Below, piece by piece: positions 8,342 to 11,392 of a stretch of DNA of 11,392 bases. The stretch lies in NCBI GenBank assembly GCA_020426085.1, contig JAGQQP010000072.1, positions 1 through 11,392 on the forward strand, written 5' to 3'. The notes below the pieces were generated by a model, which was not told where the DNA came from, did not search any database, and was given only the letters and a program-made list of their open reading frames with translations. How positions within the stretch are numbered: position 1 is the stretch's first letter; the number at the start of each line of letters is the position of its first letter. The DNA comes from Planctomycetaceae bacterium. GTDB lineage: Bacteria; Planctomycetota; Planctomycetia; Planctomycetales; Planctomycetaceae. The position numbers and the translations under genes are program-made.

Positions 8342-9238
8342 ATGATGATGGGGAATTCCTTGGAACGGAATCAGACTTCACTGGCTTTTCGTAGCCTGAG
8401 CATATTATTACTTCTGGCTGTCGTACTGACACCGTTTGGTCTGACAGCGAACAGCTGGGCCTATCAGGACGAAGCGGCACCTGCTGCGAGTGATGCACCG
8501 GCTGCCAATGAAGCTGCCGCTCCGGCAGCTGAACCAGCAGCCGGCGAAGCTCCAGCAGCCGGCGGGGGTGAAGCTCCTGCTGCTGCTCCTGCCGGGAACG
8601 CACCACCTGCGGCACAGGAAAGTTTCCTGGCGTGGATGATTCGTGCTTCCGGATTTTTCGGTCTGATCCTGTTGCTGCTTTCTTTTCTGATGGTGGCATT
8701 GATCATGGCGAATGTACTTTCCATCCGTCGCGATAACCTGATGCCTCCCGATCTGATTGGGGCTTTTGAAGAGAAAATCAATAACAAAGATTACCAGGGA
8801 GCCTACGAACTGGCAAAAAGTGATGATTCTTTTGTTGCCCGGGTATTGGCAGCTGGGTTGAGTAAACTCAATCAGGGCTACTCCGAAGCAGTCGAGGGAA
8901 TGCAGGAAGTGGGCGAAGACGAAAACATGGCCATGGAGCACAAGTTGAGTTACCTGGCTCTGATCGGTGCGATTGCTCCGATGATCGGTCTGATGGGTAC
9001 TGTTTATGGTATGATTTTGAGTTTCCAGACGATTGCCAACTCAGCGACTTCGCCTAAACCATCCGAGCTGGCAGATGGTATTTCGACAGCGTTATTTACA
9101 ACTCTGGAAGGTTTGACCGTCGCGATTCCCGCGATGATTTTCTACAGCCTGCTGCGAAACCGGGTCTCCCGTTTTTCACTGGAAGTCGGCATGATCAGCG
9201 AAAGCCTGATGAACCGCTTCTCTTCCAGCAGCAAATAA
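8342..9238 (+). CDS. MotA/TolQ/ExbB-type proton channel protein
   Basis: 298 residues; the channel subunit of an inner-membrane proton-driven motor that works with ExbD/TolR partners. Seen: a signal-peptide-like N-terminus (about 1-40, ending NSWA); an Ala/Pro/Glu-rich linker (about 41-93); membrane helix 1 at about 102-124; a cytoplasmic loop; helix 2 at about 203-230 with the family motif GLMGTVYGM (Thr220); and helix 3 at about 250-272 with TTLEGLTVAIPA (Thr254). Thr220 and Thr254 match the channel-lining threonines of E. coli ExbB/TolQ by motif alignment. The start is the first of three in-frame ATG codons (8342, 8345, 8348), with GGAG at 8329-8332. An in-frame TTG at 8264 is less likely. 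The signal peptide and linker make it longer than E. coli ExbB (244) or TolQ (230). It is followed 71 bases on by the first ExbD gene. Family assignment is firm; substrate and partner are unknown. Confidence 0.93.
   Translation: MMMGNSLERNQTSLAFRSLSILLLLAVVLTPFGLTANSWAYQDEAAPAASDAPAANEAAAPAAEPAAGEAPAAGGGEAPAAAPAGNAPPAAQESFLAWMIRASGFFGLILLLLSFLMVALIMANVLSIRRDNLMPPDLIGAFEEKINNKDYQGAYELAKSDDSFVARVLAAGLSKLNQGYSEAVEGMQEVGEDENMAMEHKLSYLALIGAIAPMIGLMGTVYGMILSFQTIANSATSPKPSELADGISTALFTTLEGLTVAIPAMIFYSLLRNRVSRFSLEVGMISESLMNRFSSSSK
8534..8564 (+). repeat. Direct repeat in the Ala/Pro linker
   Basis: CCAGCAGCCGGCG occurs at 8534-8546 and 8552-8564, a period of 18 bases or six codons. The surrounding linker DNA is rich in GCAGC and GCTCC, so its length may vary between strains by slippage in steps that keep the frame. 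Confidence 0.6.
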
Positions 9239-9256
9239 AATGTCATCGATCAAACA

Positions 9257-9281
9257 GACAGGATGCACTTCACATCCTGTC
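9257..9281 (+). repeat. Perfect hairpin between channel and first ExbD gene
   Basis: GACAGGATG (9257-9265) and CATCCTGTC (9273-9281) form a perfect 9-bp stem with a 7-base loop. No T run follows, so it is unlikely to terminate. It may affect mRNA processing or stability between the two cistrons, which is inference. Confidence 0.6.
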
Positions 9282-9309
9282 AAACCCTGATTGAGCAGAG
9301 AGTGATTCA

Positions 9310-9780
9310 ATGAAAATTAAAGGAAAAAAGCCGGCAGTGGCTGACGTGGATATGACGCCGATGATCGACATCGTATTCCAGTTGATCGCGTTTTTCATGG
9401 TGATTACCAACTTCGAGCAGATTCAAGCGGATGAACGCGTGAAACTGCCTTCGGATTCTCTGGCAAAACCACCCGAAGTTAAAGCTGCGGATGAACTGGT
9501 GCTGAATATCGGTTTCGACCGGAACGCTGCGGGGGAAATTACCGATCCCGAAGCCTATATTTTTTATAATGGTGAGCAGATTCCCGTGCTGAAATTCGGA
9601 CCAAAATTCGAACAGGAAGCACGAATTTACAAACAGAAAAATCAGGATCCGAAAGATGTGCCTGTCATTCTGAGAGCTGATGCACTGGTCAAAACAGGTC
9701 TGGTTCAGGATCTGATTAAACTGGCGCAGGAAAACGGCTTTACCAAATTTGCCTTCAAAGCAACTCAAAAAATCGAATAA
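9310..9780 (+). CDS. ExbD/TolR-type motor protein, first copy
   Basis: 156 residues, biopolymer transporter ExbD/TolR family. It is a single-pass inner-membrane protein whose helix sits in the ExbB-type pore and carries the proton-binding aspartate. Seen: a short basic N-terminus; helix at about 16-36 with MTPMIDIVFQL and the conserved Asp20 (equivalent to ExbD Asp25 or TolR Asp23); a linker; and a C-terminal periplasmic domain with VPVILRADALVKTGLVQDLI near 114-133, typical of the family. The length is slightly above E. coli ExbD (141). The ATG at 9310 is preceded by a weak purine stretch (GAGAG). It lies 71 bases after the channel gene and 58 bases before a second, dissimilar ExbD. Confidence 0.93.
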   Translation: MKIKGKKPAVADVDMTPMIDIVFQLIAFFMVITNFEQIQADERVKLPSDSLAKPPEVKAADELVLNIGFDRNAAGEITDPEAYIFYNGEQIPVLKFGPKFEQEARIYKQKNQDPKDVPVILRADALVKTGLVQDLIKLAQENGFTKFAFKATQKIE

Positions 9781-9783
9781 CGA

Positions 9784-9820
9784 CCGTTAACAGGATTCTG
9801 TTAACGGAACCGTTTTTAAT
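9784..9820 (+). terminator. Terminator-like hairpin between the two ExbD genes
   Basis: CCGTTAACAG (9784-9793) and CTGTTAACGG (9798-9807) form a perfect 10-bp stem with a GATT loop, starting four bases after the first ExbD stop codon. AACCG and then TTTTTAATTT follow. The T run starts six bases after the stem, so termination is probably partial. Since the second ExbD gene follows at once, it may reduce expression of that gene relative to the first, or mark an RNA processing site. Confidence 0.55.
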
Positions 9821-9838
9821 TTGTCAGGATCAATTCCT

Positions 9839-10351
9839 ATGAAGTTACGCAATTCAGGTCGAGAAGCGGAAAAGATCGAGCCACAGATGGCGCCGATGAT
9901 CGATGTGGTTTTTCAGCTTCTGATTTTCTTTATGTTGACGCTGAATATCGTGGAGCCGGAAGGCGACTTTAATGTCAACATGCCGATTACTAACAGTTCA
10001 GAAGCTTCAGATGAACCACTGCTGCAGACTGATATTAAAGTCAGGCTGATTGCGAATGAAGATGGTTCTCTCAACAACATTCGGGTGGGCCAAAACAATC
10101 TGGGAAATGGCCCCAATGTATTTGCCGGCCTGAATAATGAGATTCTGTTATATATCATTAAACCAGGGAGCGCGATTTCTAAAGATATGGAAGTCGAACT
10201 GGAAGCCGATTACAACCTGCATTACGAATATACCCTGAAAGCAGTGAGTGCCTGTACCGGACGCCTGGATCCTTCCGGGAAACACATTGTCCGTTACATC
10301 GAAAAAATCAAGTTTGCACCACCAGTGGGGCGTCCAACTGAGGGCAGCTAA
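9839..10351 (+). CDS. ExbD/TolR-type motor protein, second copy
   Basis: 170 residues, a second ExbD/TolR family protein that differs clearly from the first. Seen: a charged N-terminus; helix at about 18-38 with QMAPMIDVVFQLLIFFM and the conserved Asp22; then a periplasmic part with acidic and Asn-rich linkers and the segments LLQTDIKVRLIAN and LKAVSACTGR. It ends in an Arg/Lys/Pro tail. The ATG at 9839 has AGGA at 9826-9829. An in-frame TTG at 9821 would add six residues and is less likely. The C-terminal domain lacks the clear VPVILRAD-type strand of the first copy and is predicted to be divergent. It may form a heterodimer with the first ExbD in the channel, or a second type of motor. A strong terminator lies just after the gene. 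Confidence 0.92.
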   Translation: MKLRNSGREAEKIEPQMAPMIDVVFQLLIFFMLTLNIVEPEGDFNVNMPITNSSEASDEPLLQTDIKVRLIANEDGSLNNIRVGQNNLGNGPNVFAGLNNEILLYIIKPGSAISKDMEVELEADYNLHYEYTLKAVSACTGRLDPSGKHIVRYIEKIKFAPPVGRPTEGS

Positions 10352-10374
10352 CCGTTCCATGGAATAAATCTTTG

Positions 10375-10415
10375 AACAGCTCGCAGACAGTCCTGTCTGT
10401 GAGCTGTTTTCATTT
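10375..10415 (+). terminator. Strong intrinsic terminator of the TPR-exbB-exbD cluster
   Basis: Arms 10375-10389 and 10394-10408 form a 15-bp stem with a single G-T pair and a 4-base loop (GTCC). A T-rich tract (TTCATTTT) overlaps and follows the 3' arm. It lies 23 bases after the second ExbD stop and closes the five-gene cluster. Confidence 0.85.
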
Positions 10416-10480
10416 TGTAAAAACAATGGAAATTGAGACCGTGATTCGGGGCAGACACACGCGGAAGGATTGCGAAATTC

Positions 10481-10564
10481 ATGTTAGAATCAATGGTTCT
10501 GGTTTCCTTTTCAGTAGCAACCGCCTATTTGTTTGGCTATAGTGTACGATTATCCTTTGCCTGA
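10481..10564 (+). CDS. Candidate small hydrophobic peptide
   Basis: A 27-codon frame, ATG to TGA, encoding a peptide that starts MLESMVLVSFSVATAYLFGY and ends VRLSFA. It is almost entirely hydrophobic with one Arg near the end, so it could be a single-pass membrane peptide. GGAAGGA (10463-10469) precedes the ATG by 11 bases, slightly far for a ribosome binding site. No promoter was recognised between the cluster terminator and this frame. It may be a real small protein, the remnant 5' end of a lost membrane-protein gene, or chance. Confidence 0.3.
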   Translation: MLESMVLVSFSVATAYLFGYSVRLSFA

Positions 10565-10965
10565 AACGGGTATCAAGGTTTTTAATAACAGCTTTGTATT
10601 TAAAGGTTTAACAGACCTGAATATAACAGCTGATGTCTGTTGTGTGTTTGGGAGATCACACAATGATTTTGTAACCTCGTTCTTTATGAAGATCAGGAGG
10701 AGTGAGAGTCGGTTATTAATATGAAGTTTCAGTGAAGGAACAGACGAGGTCCTGAATCGAAACCTGACTGACTGTCACAATTCAGAATCATCCAAGAGAG
10801 AACGAAGTGCTGTCTGGAAATTTCCGATCTGGATCGTTCACAAGGCTGAGTACAGCGTGTGAATGTCCCGGTTTGCGAAATGCCTGTTTGACAAAAATCA
10901 AAATCATTCCCAATCTCTTGGATGTCTGAGACTTATTTCCGGAGAACAGGGATGTTGCTGGATCA

Positions 10966-11002
10966 GATTCAAGCGAATCCATTAGCTTGAATCACCTGTT
11001 TT
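10966..11002. repeat. Perfect 9-bp inverted repeat
   Basis: GATTCAAGC (10966-10974) and GCTTGAATC (10985-10993) flank a 10-base loop. ACCTGTTTTA follows on the plus strand, so it could act as a weak terminator ahead of the gene at 11082, or as a protein-binding palindrome in that gene's upstream region. Confidence 0.45.
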
Positions 11003-11081
11003 ACAATGAGTTTCAACATGCGAGAATCAATGGGGACAAGTAACTAGAATCTTGCCTTAGACTTAAAGTGATTCATTTGTA

Positions 11082-11392
11082 ATGTTGTTAATCAGTATTC
11101 GTGTGCTCTACGCATTTGTATGCGCAGGAGCCATCGCCACATTTGTCAGTTCTAACCCGCCCAGCCCCGTCGATCAGTCTCCACTGCTCGCGTTTGTCCT
11201 GTTGATGATTCTGACACAGGCAGTGACCTGCCTGGACTTGCTCATTGGACGCAAACGGATCGAACTGGTCTCGGCCATCTATTTCGGCCTGCTGGTCGGT
11301 GTGTTGCTGAGTTTCTTACTGAAACTGGCTTTAGATCCGGTGATCTCCAAGACACCGTGGGGTGAGGGAGTGGTCATGATTACGACACTGAC
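11082..11392 (+). CDS. Membrane protein N-terminus, PIN/TRAM (YacL-like) type, truncated by window edge
   Basis: A frame from the ATG at 11082 runs open past the right edge; 103 residues are visible. Seen: membrane helix 1 at about 3-22 (ISIRVLYAFVCAGAIATFV); helix 2 at about 34-55, running into LLIGRKRIELVSAIYFGLL; helix 3 at about 64-83; then a loop with a fourth hydrophobic stretch beginning at the edge. This layout, especially the basic RKRIE between helices 2 and 3, resembles the N-terminal membrane domain of planctomycete PIN/TRAM-domain (YacL-like) proteins, which carry a putative ribonuclease and RNA-binding domain further on. That part lies outside the window, so the assignment is by resemblance only. 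An in-frame stop (TAA, 11064-11066) makes ATG 11082 the earliest ATG. No clear ribosome binding site is visible. Confidence 0.65.
   Translation, partial: MLLISIRVLYAFVCAGAIATFVSSNPPSPVDQSPLLAFVLLMILTQAVTCLDLLIGRKRIELVSAIYFGLLVGVLLSFLLKLALDPVISKTPWGEGVVMITTL

Larger units (their letters stand above)
10352..11081. other. 730-base spacer downstream of the ExbD genes
   Basis: It contains the cluster terminator, a candidate 27-codon peptide (10481-10564), a weak 7-bp hairpin (10640-10663) and a perfect inverted repeat (10966-10993). TTGACA occurs at 10888-10893, but the matching -10 position (CAATCT) is poor. A minus-strand 64-codon frame (10788-10982) shows nothing gene-like. I recognise no RNA gene. 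Confidence 0.45.

Noticed and set aside
8408..8941. Long minus-strand frames opposite the ExbB-type gene
   Set aside because: They are antisense shadows of the Ala/Pro-rich linker and membrane helices, giving Arg/Ser/Gln-rich low-complexity translations.
10888..10916. TTGACA-based promoter upstream of the last gene
   Set aside because: The -35 is perfect, but the -10 position (CAATCT) matches poorly, and the start would lie about 160 bases before the gene.
10788..10982. 64-codon minus-strand frame in the downstream spacer
   Set aside because: No recognisable features. The start codon sits in a hairpin loop, and there is no promoter or partner gene.

Overview
The window looks like chromosomal DNA of a planctomycete, most likely a Gimesia/Planctomyces-type marine species. 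This is an inference. It rests on the gene neighbourhood (two secreted TPR proteins, an ExbB-type channel with its own signal peptide and Ala/Pro linker, then two ExbD proteins), on the type of large serine recombinase, and on a moderate base composition. No database was searched.

Layout. (1) About 1-2359 (+): a large serine recombinase with a serine catalytic domain, recombinase domain, Cys4 zinc ribbon, coiled coil and an unusual tandem C-terminal helix-turn-helix repeat. Its frame is open back to the left edge of the window, but the conserved part starts at the ATG at 296, directly behind a run of nine A. A hairpin terminator follows at 2382-2415. (2) 2360-2807: non-coding spacer with two more hairpins. 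(3) 2808-2892 (-): tRNA-Ser with anticodon CGA, convergent with the recombinase. (4) 2893-3401: non-coding leader region. (5) 3402-10351 (+): a five-gene cluster on one strand, made of a 1216-residue secreted TPR solenoid with one C-terminal membrane helix and a Lys-rich tail, a 348-residue secreted TPR protein with an N-terminal beta-rich domain, an ExbB/TolQ/MotA-type channel, and two different ExbD/TolR-type proteins. It is closed by a strong terminator at 10375-10408. A candidate internal promoter precedes the channel gene, and perfect hairpins sit in both gaps between the channel and ExbD genes. (6) 10352-11081: a 730-base spacer with one candidate 27-codon hydrophobic peptide and one perfect inverted repeat. 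(7) 11082 to the right edge (+): the N-terminal membrane part of a truncated gene, resembling the membrane domain of PIN/TRAM (YacL-like) proteins.

How the genes may work together. ExbB and ExbD families form proton-driven inner-membrane motors that work on periplasmic partners. This cluster contains no TonB, TolA, TolB, Pal or TonB-dependent receptor. Two exported TPR proteins occupy the partner position instead, and the second is CpoB/YbgF-like in its TPR part. The most interesting hypothesis is a planctomycete-type energised envelope machine in which the giant membrane-anchored TPR protein is the force-receiving element. The recombinase and tRNA look like an unrelated neighbouring unit, possibly part of an integrated element whose left end is outside the window.
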